A DNA stretch of 10,057 nt from Bacteroidales bacterium (GCA_023230125.1 JALNXZ010000041.1:1-10057), one strand, 5' to 3'; positions 1 to 6,643 are shown, numbered from the stretch's first letter. Notes: generated by a model not told the origin, from the sequence alone. A program made the numbers and translations.

Positions 1-2
1 CG

Positions 3-41
3 CTGTTGTTGGCCGGCTTTGTAGGGTTCTTGCTTTATTGA
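3..41 (+). CDS. C-terminal end of an unidentified membrane protein (partial)
   Basis: The third plus-strand frame is open from the window edge and ends with TGA at 39-41. It encodes LLLAGFVGFLLY, a fully hydrophobic tail that resembles the end of a terminal transmembrane helix. Only 12 residues are visible, so the family cannot be named. It would lie tail-to-tail with the minus-strand gene that ends at 54, leaving about 12 bases between the stop codons. The other two frames give a stop or a less membrane-like peptide here, so this is the best of three weak options and not a certain gene. Confidence 0.4.
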   Translation: MLLAGFVGFLLY

Positions 42-53
42 TGGGGCAGGGTG

Positions 54-470
54 TTATTTTTCCGATTTTTTGCAGCTCCTCATTTCTATAAGAAAGGCAA
101 TCAACAAGCCAAGACCTCCAAATAGAAGTACAGATGAACCGTAAATTACACTTTCAAATTCTCTATAATCAAAACGAGATTCATCCGGATAATGAAGGCC
201 AATGGTATTTAGTACAATGAAAAATCCAAGCATCAAGCCCAATCCGATACCCAGTAACAAGCAAGCCACTTTCAAAGCGCCATAGGGGGATTTCTGGCAG
301 GTCTTTACAGGAAAGGTAAATTTATCTTCAACCATGGAAGCGTCAAACTTGTCACCAATTTTCTCAATCATAGCCAGCCGCTCTTTTTTGCGTGCAAACA
401 ATTCAAACAATTTGTAAATACCCAACGTGATAATCCCGACCACGAGTGGAACCATAATAAAATCCATCAT
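54..470 (-). CDS. DUF6249-like three-helix inner-membrane protein, putative ECF sigma target
   Basis: A 138-residue membrane protein of unknown function. Three hydrophobic helices are visible at about residues 3-20, 65-89 and 107-128. A charged cytoplasmic stretch after helix 1 (FARKKERLAMIEKIG, about 25-39) resembles the DUF6249 proteins often found beside ECF sigma factors in Bacteroidota; that assignment is from memory of the family. The frame is open further upstream to an ATG at 545, but the ECF-type promoter at 515-540 lies inside that extension, so transcription would begin near 508 and the extended start cannot be used. The ATG pair at 470 and 467 is preceded by an A-rich leader without a clear Shine-Dalgarno, which is normal for this phylum. 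The gene is divergent from the sigma factor gene and shares its promoter motif, so it is probably part of that sigma factor's regulon. Function unknown. Confidence 0.75.
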   Translation of the reverse strand: MMDFIMVPLVVGIITLGIYKLFELFARKKERLAMIEKIGDKFDASMVEDKFTFPVKTCQKSPYGALKVACLLLGIGLGLMLGFFIVLNTIGLHYPDESRFDYREFESVIYGSSVLLFGGLGLLIAFLIEMRSCKKSEK

Positions 471-514
471 AACTTGTTTATTTTTAGTGAATAATTTTGT
501 TCTTTGCAGTGTTT

Positions 515-540
515 GACGCCATGAATGAAAGAAGGTTACA
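515..540 (-). promoter_or_regulatory. ECF sigma-type promoter of the DUF6249-like gene
   Basis: On the minus strand the -35-like hexamer TGTAAC (plus-strand GTTACA, 535-540) is followed after exactly 16 bases by the -10-like tetramer CGTC (plus-strand GACG, 515-518). AAC in the -35 and CGTC in the -10 are hallmarks of many ECF sigma promoters. The same hexamer, spacing and tetramer occur in front of the divergent sigma gene, with the flanking C and G also shared. Predicted transcription start is near 508, giving a leader of about 38 bases before the ATG at 470. Confidence 0.7.
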
Positions 541-578
541 CACATTGGATGAAAAAAAGTCGTTTAATGTTTCTGGTT

Positions 579-604
579 TGTAACCGATGACATCAGACTG
601 CGTC
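579..604 (+). promoter_or_regulatory. ECF sigma-type promoter of the sigma factor operon (autoregulation)
   Basis: TGTAAC at 579-584, a 16-base spacer and CGTC at 601-604. It matches the promoter on the opposite strand at 515-540 in both boxes, in spacing, and in the C after the -35 and the G before the -10. Start of transcription would fall about 6-8 bases after CGTC, near 610-612, only a few bases before the ATG at 617. This implies that the sigma factor transcribes its own gene. Confidence 0.7.
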
Positions 605-616
605 TAAAAAACAACT

Positions 617-1165
617 ATGGAACATCAGAATGAAATGGACTGCATCAGGCGTATTATAGATGGGGAAACGACCTTGTTCTCCACGCTGTTAAAACGCTAC
701 AGCCGTCCCATACATTCCATGATCGTACGCATTGTTCCTTGCAGGGAGGATGCGGAAGAACTGACACAGGACACCTTTATCAAGGCTTTCAGAAAGTTGG
801 ATACCTTTAAAGGTGATTGCAGCTTCTCCACCTGGTTGTATCGGATAGCATACAATACGGCCATTTCTGCAACCAGAAAAAAGAAGGTCTCTTTTCCGCT
901 CCTTGATGATAATGCCTATCATCATATTCCGGACGATGCGGTAGATGAACTTTTAGACAAGGAAGAAAATGAAGATTTGCTGCATCAGATGGAAAAGGCC
1001 CTTGAACTTCTGAATATGGAAGAAAAGGCACTGATAACCCTTTATTACACAGAAGAAAAACCCATTCAGGAGATTTCCTCCATTTTACAGATTACACCGG
1101 ATAATGTCAAAGTGAAATTATACCGGACGCGAAAAAAAATTTATACATTGGTTAAAAGCAAATAA
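617..1165 (+). CDS. RNA polymerase ECF-type sigma factor (sigma-70 family)
   Basis: This 182-residue protein has the two-domain layout and length of an extracytoplasmic-function sigma factor. Region 2 spans about residues 24-90. It includes DAEELTQDTFIKAFRKLDTF (45-64), which contacts core polymerase and the -10 element, then STWLYRIAYN (71-80). A poorly conserved acidic linker follows at about 95-120. Region 4 spans about 122-176, with a helix-turn-helix at roughly 150-175 (IQEISSILQITPDNVKVKLY) that reads the -35. There is no region 1 or 3. The start at 617 sits unusually close to the predicted transcription start; the next in-frame ATG at 635 (MDCIRRIIDGE) is a plausible alternative with a longer leader. 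The stop is followed after one base by the next gene, so the two are co-transcribed. The signal sensed is unknown; no FecR-type anti-sigma gene is present, which argues against a polysaccharide or siderophore surface-signalling role. Confidence 0.93.
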   Translation: MEHQNEMDCIRRIIDGETTLFSTLLKRYSRPIHSMIVRIVPCREDAEELTQDTFIKAFRKLDTFKGDCSFSTWLYRIAYNTAISATRKKKVSFPLLDDNAYHHIPDDAVDELLDKEENEDLLHQMEKALELLNMEEKALITLYYTEEKPIQEISSILQITPDNVKVKLYRTRKKIYTLVKSK

Positions 1166-1166
1166 G

Positions 1167-1526
1167 ATGGATCAGGACAAAGCATTAAAAAAAATACTGG
1201 ATACCGATGGAAAAAGCAATTTGTCTGATGGTTTCGAAGACCTTTTGATGAAAAAGATCATGCTGGAGGCTAAGAAGAAGAAAAATAGGTCTACCCTTTC
1301 AATTTTCAGTCTTGTTACAGCGGTATCTCTTGTCATGATTACAGGAACCATATTATTGTTCAGAAATTATCTGTCGGTCAGGATATCTCTGCCTGTCCCC
1401 AATGTCCAATTGTCTGCGGATGCCGGCTGCCTGTTCGGTTTTTATTTCTATGTCGCTTTTCTTGTTTTGATTTTGTTGGGTATAGATCATTACTTCAGAA
1501 ACTTGAAACAAAAGCCTAGAAACTAA
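1167..1526 (+). CDS. Small two-helix membrane protein, candidate anti-sigma factor
   Basis: I do not recognise a family for this 119-residue protein. A hydrophilic N-terminal segment (1-42) contains an acidic/hydrophobic amphipathic stretch around FEDLLMKKIMLEA and ends in the basic run KKKKNR. Two transmembrane helices follow at about 43-65 and 88-108, joined by a short loop, and the tail HYFRNLKQKPRN is basic. The positive-inside rule puts both ends in the cytoplasm and the loop in the periplasm. The ATG lies one base after the sigma factor stop, so translation is probably coupled. A gene in this position encoding a cytoplasmic helical segment fused to membrane helices is a common arrangement for anti-sigma factors, but no zinc-binding HxxxCxxC motif, FecR domain or RseA-like domain is visible. 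The anti-sigma role is inferred from context. Confidence 0.8.
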   Translation: MDQDKALKKILDTDGKSNLSDGFEDLLMKKIMLEAKKKKNRSTLSIFSLVTAVSLVMITGTILLFRNYLSVRISLPVPNVQLSADAGCLFGFYFYVAFLVLILLGIDHYFRNLKQKPRN

Positions 1527-1529
1527 AGC

Positions 1530-3029
1530 TCATTCAGGCACTTCAATAAATTCCCCTTGACTTTCATTGTGACACCGGTCAAAAGCCGTGACTACATATA
1601 CTTTATATGGTGACGTATTCTTAGGAATTTCGTACTGAGTCGTACGTGTAATAGATATGATATTGCGCGGATTTTCTAGATTGATATCCCTTTGACTATC
1701 AAACCTATATACGACATAATAAGCCGCTTTATCCATTTCAAGATTTGCAACCGGAGCTTTCCAGGATAAATGCAGGTGATTATTCATGTTCTTGATGTAA
1801 ATCAGATTGGTGATGCTTCCCGGCGGGGTATGGTCAAAAGGATTGTCGGCAGGATGAATGACCGGATATTTATGATAGACTGTCCGGAGGCTATCAGTAA
1901 TGCCGCCGGCATTTCTTTCCAATTCATAACCAGGCCAAAAACAATTTCCTGTCACTTTATCGTTCTTACTGGCTATCATCATCTTGCGATATAGTTGGCT
2001 GAATTTTAAATTGCCAGGTTTGATGGTCCGCAGAACATCCTGACCGATATAGAGTGGTTTGCCATAATTGTTTCTGGACCACCAATCAATCAAAACTTCA
2101 TAATCTGCCACTCTGTGTCCGATTTCCCAGTAAAGCTGTGGAATGTTGTAATCAACCCATCCGTTTTTTAGCCAAAGCAGTACATCGGCAAACAAATCGT
2201 CGTAGTTACTTAAGCCGTTGGTCTGGCTGCCATTCGGGTCTCTTTTAAAGTTGCGGTAAATTCCGAATGGACTGACACCAAACAAAACCCAAGGCTTGAT
2301 TTTGTGTATGGTCATATGTAGGTCTCGCATCAGAATATTGACATTGTCCCGTCTCCAGTCTGCTTTCTGACTGCTGGTGTAGCCTTTTTCTAATCCATAG
2401 GTTCTAAAACTTTTGGAGTCGTTGAATTTGCTTTCAACAATCGGGTAAGGGTAGAAATAATCGTCCATGTGGATACCGTCAATGTCATAGCGTTTGACAA
2501 TGTCTTTGACAACAGTCTTGATAAATTCTCGACATTCAGGATTTCCGGGGTCAAACCAAATATATTCTCCGTAGTCAATGAACCATTCCGGATGTTTGAA
2601 GTAAATGTGTGTCCTGGCCAGTGCTTTGGTCGGTGAAGTCCTGACCCTGTAGGGATTGAGCCAGGCATGAATGTCGATGTTGCGTTTGTGGCATTCTTCC
2701 ACCATGTACGCCAATGGATCCCAGCCGGGGTTTTTACCTTGTTTGCCGGTGATGTAACGGCTCCATGGCTCATAAGGAGAATCATACCAGGCATCAGCTT
2801 CAGGACGTACTTGAAATAGCACCACATTGATTCCGGATTTTTGTAAATTGTCAAGCAGATTGGTGAAATAGCTTTTCATCTCTTCCATGGACATTTTTGC
2901 GTACTTTGCTTGACCCACTGTTTGAATCCATGTGCCGCGAAACTCCCTTTTAGGTGGCGTTTGTGCCAAAGTATTGAGGGAAAACAATAAAATAAGCAAA
3001 AAATAGATTGGTTTTTTCAAGGTATGCAT
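1530..3029 (-). CDS. Secreted GHL10-family (DUF187, YngK/DigH-like) glycoside hydrolase
   Basis: A 499-residue exported protein. Residues 1 to about 23 form a signal peptide (lysines, then FLLILLFSLNTLA, probable cleavage before QTPP). The (beta/alpha)8 GHL10 domain begins at FRGTWIQTV (about 30) and shows family blocks QVRPEADAWY (73-82), WLNPYRVR (123-130) and DGIHMDDYFYPYP (184-196), where the paired aspartates are candidate catalytic residues. A fibronectin III-like beta domain covers about 402-499. Characterised relatives include E. coli DigH (YddW), which cleaves denuded peptidoglycan glycan strands, so a periplasmic or surface cell-wall role is reasonable, though another glycan cannot be excluded. 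The frame continues upstream to 3122, but that start would overlap the uvrA-like gene and bury the signal peptide. The ATG at 3029 is about 30 bases from a good -7 element. The gene ends three bases from the stop of the convergent two-helix gene. Confidence 0.9.
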   Translation of the reverse strand: MHTLKKPIYFLLILLFSLNTLAQTPPKREFRGTWIQTVGQAKYAKMSMEEMKSYFTNLLDNLQKSGINVVLFQVRPEADAWYDSPYEPWSRYITGKQGKNPGWDPLAYMVEECHKRNIDIHAWLNPYRVRTSPTKALARTHIYFKHPEWFIDYGEYIWFDPGNPECREFIKTVVKDIVKRYDIDGIHMDDYFYPYPIVESKFNDSKSFRTYGLEKGYTSSQKADWRRDNVNILMRDLHMTIHKIKPWVLFGVSPFGIYRNFKRDPNGSQTNGLSNYDDLFADVLLWLKNGWVDYNIPQLYWEIGHRVADYEVLIDWWSRNNYGKPLYIGQDVLRTIKPGNLKFSQLYRKMMIASKNDKVTGNCFWPGYELERNAGGITDSLRTVYHKYPVIHPADNPFDHTPPGSITNLIYIKNMNNHLHLSWKAPVANLEMDKAAYYVVYRFDSQRDINLENPRNIISITRTTQYEIPKNTSPYKVYVVTAFDRCHNESQGEFIEVPE

Positions 3030-3059
3030 ATCGGGAAAAGGAAGCGTGTATATTGTTGG

Positions 3060-3067
3060 CAAAGATA
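3060..3067 (-). promoter_or_regulatory. Bacteroidota -7 element (TATCTTTG) for the GHL10 gene
   Basis: The minus strand reads TATCTTTG, an exact fit to the TAnnTTTG element of the Bacteroidota primary sigma factor. The leader to the ATG at 3029 would be about 22-25 bases. No clear -33 TTTG lies at the expected distance; only a short T run is present. It is back to back with the plus-strand element at 3089-3096. Confidence 0.55.
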
Positions 3068-3088
3068 GTTTTTTCGGGCTAAAAATCG

Positions 3089-3096
3089 TATTTTTG
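3089..3096 (+). promoter_or_regulatory. Bacteroidota -7 element (TATTTTTG) for the uvrA-like gene
   Basis: TATTTTTG fits TAnnTTTG. Transcription would begin near 3102-3104, giving a leader of only about 10 bases before the ATG at 3113. The -33 region is a T-rich run at about 3069-3074 and not a clean TTTG. Because the two -7 elements lie 21 bases apart and face away from each other, each promoter's upstream contact zone overlaps the other's -7 element. Confidence 0.5.
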
Positions 3097-3112
3097 CGGT
3101 TTATTAAATCCG

Positions 3113-5974
3113 ATGATGTCAACTGAAAAATATATTCAAATACAGGGTGCCAGGGTAAACAACCTGAAAAATATCAATGTGCTCATTCCACGAAATCAGT
3201 TGATTGTAATCACAGGTTTGTCCGGCTCCGGGAAGTCATCCCTTGCGTTTGATACCTTATACGCTGAAGGGCAACGTCGTTATGTGGAGAGTTTGTCCGC
3301 TTATGCCAGACAATTTTTGGGAAAGATAGACAAACCCGAAGTAGATTTTATAAAAGGGATTCCACCTGCCATTGCCATCGAGCAAAAGGTCAATACCAGA
3401 AATCCACGCTCAACGGTGGGAACTTCCACTGAAATATATGATTACCTCCGGATGCTTTATGCCCGTATTGGGAAAACCTACTCACCGATATCAGGAGACC
3501 TGGTTAAGAAACATCAGGTGGAGGATGTGTTGCGTTATATTTTGACCTATCCCTTGGATACCCGCTTTTATGTGCTTTGTCCTGTTATCGTGCCAGAAGG
3601 TAGAAGTCTGACCTATCAACTGCAAATGTTGATGAAACAAGGTTTCAACAGGATAGTTGCCAACGGCTTCACATACAGGATTGAAGATCTGATTCCAAAA
3701 AACAAGGACATGAATGCCACAACAGAATCAGAAATATTGGATCATTGTCCGGAAGATTTGCTTTTCTTGCTGATTGACCGCTTGGTTGTCCTGAATGACA
3801 AAGCGACCCGTAGCCGGATAACTGATTCCGTGGAAACGGCCTTTTACGAGGGACAAAACAGTTGCTATATCCGGATGTCTACCCCTCAAAAAGAAATCCT
3901 CAAGTATTTTTCCAAACAATTTGAAGCTGATGGAATGTTGTTTGACGAACCATCTGATGAATTGTTCAATTTCAATTCACCTGCAGGAGCCTGTCCGTCT
4001 TGCGAAGGTTTTGGCAAAGTCATCGGTATAGATGAAGATCTCGTCGTGCCCAATAAGTCGCTCTCCATTTATGATGATGCTGTCTATTGTTGGCGTGGTG
4101 AAAAGATGGGAGAATGGAAAGAGGAGTTGATCCGGAATGCCGATGAATTTCAGTTTCCGATTTTCAGGCCATGGTATCAGTTGAGTGATGCTGAAAGAAA
4201 ATTGGTTTGGACCGGCAATAAATATTTTCATGGTTTGGATCGCTTTTTCAAGATGCTTGAGGAAAATCAGTACAAAATACAGTACCGCGTGATGTTGGCA
4301 CGTTACAGGGGTAAAACTGTTTGCCCTGAATGTGGAGGTACCCGTCTGAAAAAACAAGCTTCTTATGTCAGAATTGGTAGAAAGTCCATTTCTGAGTTGG
4401 TGGACTTGCCTGTCCATGAATTGGGCGATTTCTTTGAACACCTCGAATTGGATGAAACAGATCAAGCCGTTTCAAAACGTCTGTTGCTAGAGATCAAAAA
4501 CCGTATCCGCTTTTTACAAGATGTCGGACTTGGATATCTCACACTCAACCGTTTGTCATCATCACTTTCCGGCGGAGAAAGCCAGCGCATCAATTTGGCG
4601 ACATCACTTGGAAGCAGTTTGGTAGGTTCTTTATATATTTTGGATGAGCCTAGTATTGGGTTACATTCGAGAGATACGCAAATGCTTATCAAATTATTGA
4701 AAGAACTGAAGGCTTTGGGGAATACGGTGGTTGTGGTGGAACATGACGAAGAAATCATGCGAGCAGCTGATTACATCATAGATATGGGCCCTGATGCCGG
4801 ACGTTTGGGTGGAGAAGTGGTCTATCAGGGAGCCGTGAACGAGTTGGTCAACATGGTTGGTACAGAAAGCCTGCTGAGTCGCAGTCATACCTTGAAATAT
4901 CTGACTGGGACAGAAAAAATACTGATACCTGCGCATCGCCGTTCCTGGAACAATTATATTGAAGTGCTTTTTGCCAACCATAATAACCTGAAAGGACTTG
5001 ACGTAAAATTCCCATTGAATGTCATGACAGTAGTGACTGGTGTAAGCGGCTCCGGAAAATCGTCTCTGGTGCGGGACATCTTTTATTCAGCTTTGAAAAG
5101 ATATTACGGCGGTACCGCCGAACGAGCTGGCTCTTTTGGTGATTTGAAGGGTGATATGCACTTGGCTACTGATATTGAGTTTGTTAACCAGAATCCCATT
5201 GGAAGATCTTCTCGTTCCAATCCCGTGACCTATTTGAAGGCCTATGATGATATCCGGAAACTTTTTTCCGAACAGGCATTGGCAAAGCAAATGGGCTATA
5301 CTTCCTCGCATTTTTCCTTTAATGTGGCAGGAGGTCGCTGTGAAGAATGTCAAGGTGAAGGTTCCATCACGGTGGAAATGCAATTTATGGCAGATCTGGT
5401 ATTACCTTGTGAGGCTTGCCATGGAAAACGTTTCAAACAGGATATTCTGGATGTGCGCTATCACGATAAAAACATAGCAGATGTTTTGGATATGACTGTC
5501 AATCAAGCAATAGAATTCTTTGGTGAAAAATCAGGTTCCCCGGAAAAGAAAATTGTCAGGAAAATACTCCCCCTGCAAGATGTTGGTCTGGGATATATCA
5601 AGCTTGGGCAATCATCCTCGACGCTTTCCGGTGGTGAAAGTCAACGTGTCAAACTTGCTTTTTTCCTGAGTGCTGAACACCCTGATCCTTTTATCTATGT
5701 ATTTGATGAACCGACTACAGGTTTACATTTTCACGATATCAATGTGCTGTTGGGTGCTTTTAATAAATTGATAGCAAAAGGTCATACGGTAATCATCATC
5801 GAGCACAATATGGAAATCATCAAGAATGCCGACCATATCATTGATCTTGGTCCTGAAGGAGGAGACAAGGGTGGAAATATTGTTTTTGAGGGAACGCCGG
5901 AAAATATGGTAAAATGTGAGGAAAGCTATACCGGACGATTTCTCAAAAATAAGTTGCAACTCCAAAATAAATAG
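3113..5974 (+). CDS. uvrA: UvrA-family excinuclease ABC subunit A (Bacteroidota-type)
   Basis: UvrA is the DNA-damage recognition ATPase of nucleotide excision repair; it loads UvrB at lesions. This 953-residue homologue has the full tandem ABC layout. First half: Walker A GLSGSGKSS (35-43), UvrB-binding-like region about 130-245, ABC signature SLSGGESQR (484-492), Walker B LYILDEPS (about 513-520). Second half: Walker A GVSGSGKSS (643-651), signature TLSGGESQR (837-845), Walker B FIYVFDEPTTG. The C-terminal zinc finger is complete (C743, C746, C766, C769). In the first half, CPSC (294-297) and CPEC (404-407) are present, but the CxxC expected about 25 residues before CPSC is replaced by FSKQF. 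I recall the same change in other Bacteroidota UvrA proteins, which often occur as two or more paralogues, so this may be a paralogue and not the housekeeping copy. Start is ATGATG at 3113/3116. It is divergent from the GHL10 gene and convergent with the cupin gene. Confidence 0.95.
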   Translation: MMSTEKYIQIQGARVNNLKNINVLIPRNQLIVITGLSGSGKSSLAFDTLYAEGQRRYVESLSAYARQFLGKIDKPEVDFIKGIPPAIAIEQKVNTRNPRSTVGTSTEIYDYLRMLYARIGKTYSPISGDLVKKHQVEDVLRYILTYPLDTRFYVLCPVIVPEGRSLTYQLQMLMKQGFNRIVANGFTYRIEDLIPKNKDMNATTESEILDHCPEDLLFLLIDRLVVLNDKATRSRITDSVETAFYEGQNSCYIRMSTPQKEILKYFSKQFEADGMLFDEPSDELFNFNSPAGACPSCEGFGKVIGIDEDLVVPNKSLSIYDDAVYCWRGEKMGEWKEELIRNADEFQFPIFRPWYQLSDAERKLVWTGNKYFHGLDRFFKMLEENQYKIQYRVMLARYRGKTVCPECGGTRLKKQASYVRIGRKSISELVDLPVHELGDFFEHLELDETDQAVSKRLLLEIKNRIRFLQDVGLGYLTLNRLSSSLSGGESQRINLATSLGSSLVGSLYILDEPSIGLHSRDTQMLIKLLKELKALGNTVVVVEHDEEIMRAADYIIDMGPDAGRLGGEVVYQGAVNELVNMVGTESLLSRSHTLKYLTGTEKILIPAHRRSWNNYIEVLFANHNNLKGLDVKFPLNVMTVVTGVSGSGKSSLVRDIFYSALKRYYGGTAERAGSFGDLKGDMHLATDIEFVNQNPIGRSSRSNPVTYLKAYDDIRKLFSEQALAKQMGYTSSHFSFNVAGGRCEECQGEGSITVEMQFMADLVLPCEACHGKRFKQDILDVRYHDKNIADVLDMTVNQAIEFFGEKSGSPEKKIVRKILPLQDVGLGYIKLGQSSSTLSGGESQRVKLAFFLSAEHPDPFIYVFDEPTTGLHFHDINVLLGAFNKLIAKGHTVIIIEHNMEIIKNADHIIDLGPEGGDKGGNIVFEGTPENMVKCEESYTGRFLKNKLQLQNK

Positions 5975-5996
5975 TTCACCTTGTATGATTGTAATC

Positions 5997-6479
5997 TCAA
6001 TAAAGCGTGAATTCTGTAATGACACCATCCAGATGCGGATATTCTTGCATTAACTCTTCTTTTGTAGCCAGCTGAAAATCTGCAAAATCAAAACCTGGAG
6101 CCACAGTACAACTTACAAGAGCGTACCCTTTTGTGCCTTTTATTTGAGCAGCGAACCATGTGTTGGCAGGAATGACGGCTTGAGGCACTTCTCCCATTTC
6201 CAGGTTGTTCCCTAAAAGAAAGACGGATATTTTCCCGTCAATGATTGCATAGATTTCTATGGACGCTCCTTGATGGAAAAACCATAGTTCATCTGATGGA
6301 ATACGGTGAAAATGGGATTTCTCATCATCTTCAAGTAAGAAAAAGATGGCGGTGCTGGCATTCTTGTTGCTTTGACCGTTGACGGATAGAATTTGGCCGG
6401 ACCTGTAAGTTTCTCGGTAGAAGCCACCTTCCGGGTGGGGTAGAAGATGAAGGTTTCGAATGAGGGTTTGAGCGTCCAT
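5997..6479 (-). CDS. DUF985 (cupin_5) family cupin protein
   Basis: A 160-residue single-domain cytosolic protein with no signal peptide. The family hallmark HPEGGFYRETYRS occupies residues 15-27. The first cupin motif region reads HFHRIPSDELWFFHQG (56-71), with histidines and a glutamate in positions that could bind a metal or ligand. The C-terminal strand region VAPGFDFADFQLA, near 126-138, is also typical, followed by an acidic helix and a short tail. The length matches the family, which includes yeast YML079w; the structures are double-stranded beta-helices but the biochemical role is not settled, so no reaction is assigned. It ends 22 bases from the uvrA-like stop (convergent) and is divergent from the ybaK-like gene. 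The neighbours do not indicate a pathway. Confidence 0.9.
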   Translation of the reverse strand: MDAQTLIRNLHLLPHPEGGFYRETYRSGQILSVNGQSNKNASTAIFFLLEDDEKSHFHRIPSDELWFFHQGASIEIYAIIDGKISVFLLGNNLEMGEVPQAVIPANTWFAAQIKGTKGYALVSCTVAPGFDFADFQLATKEELMQEYPHLDGVITEFTLY

Positions 6480-6518
6480 AATTTATAAATAATCGACAAT
6501 TTACTTTTTTTATAAATT
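6480..6518. repeat. Perfect 10-bp inverted repeat next to the cupin start codon
   Basis: AATTTATAAA at 6480-6489 and its exact reverse complement TTTATAAATT at 6509-6518 are separated by 19 bases. Each arm contains the palindrome TTTATAAA. The left arm abuts the cupin start codon, and the pair lies mostly within the predicted cupin leader. It could be a 5'-UTR hairpin or a pair of operator half-sites, but the sequence is very AT-rich, so chance is a real possibility. Confidence 0.35.
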
Positions 6519-6523
6519 CAATC

Positions 6524-6531
6524 CAAATTTA
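6524..6531 (-). promoter_or_regulatory. Bacteroidota -7 element (TAAATTTG) for the cupin gene
   Basis: The minus strand reads TAAATTTG, matching TAnnTTTG, with a predicted start near 6516 and a leader of about 37 bases before the ATG at 6479. The -33 region is only a loose T-rich stretch. It lies upstream of, and points away from, the ybaK-like promoter in the same 164-base spacer. Confidence 0.4.
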
Positions 6532-6558
6532 ATCTGATAAAGGTAAAAAAATGGCTCG

Positions 6559-6592
6559 TTTGACAAACTATCTCCGTTAAGTTGTAACTTTG
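6559..6592 (+). promoter_or_regulatory. Bacteroidota -33/-7 promoter for the ybaK-like gene
   Basis: TTTG at 6559-6562 and TAACTTTG at 6585-6592, separated by 22 bases, match the -33 TTTG and -7 TAnnTTTG elements of the Bacteroidota primary sigma factor. The predicted start is near 6599, giving a leader of about 45 bases, AT-rich, without a Shine-Dalgarno. The TGTAAC inside it is not an ECF site because no CGTC follows at 16 bases. Confidence 0.6.
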
Positions 6593-6643
6593 TACATTCA
6601 GGATTGTACGGATAGATTCTAGAAAAATCTATTATTTTATTCT

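Noticed and set aside
471..545. Upstream extension of the DUF6249-like protein to an ATG at 545
   Set aside because: The extension overlaps the ECF-type promoter boxes and encodes a basic, non-membrane-like N-terminus; the ATG pair at 467-470 gives a normal start ahead of the first helix.
3030..3122. Upstream extension of the GHL10 protein to an ATG at 3122
   Set aside because: It would overlap the uvrA-like start and both promoter elements and push the signal peptide inside the protein. The ATG at 3029 puts the signal peptide at the N-terminus.
3977..4465. A 162-codon open frame on the minus strand
   Set aside because: It is antisense to conserved UvrA sequence, including the CPSC and CPEC motifs, and is not a separate gene.
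5975..6011. TTCAC/GTGAA inverted repeat between the convergent uvrA and cupin genes as a shared terminator
   Set aside because: There are only five pairs across a 27-base loop and no flanking U-tract; too weak to call.
6584..6612. TGTAAC upstream of the ybaK-like gene as a third ECF site
   Set aside because: The tetramer after 16 bases is TGTA, not CGTC. The sequence is better explained as part of the TAACTTTG -7 element.
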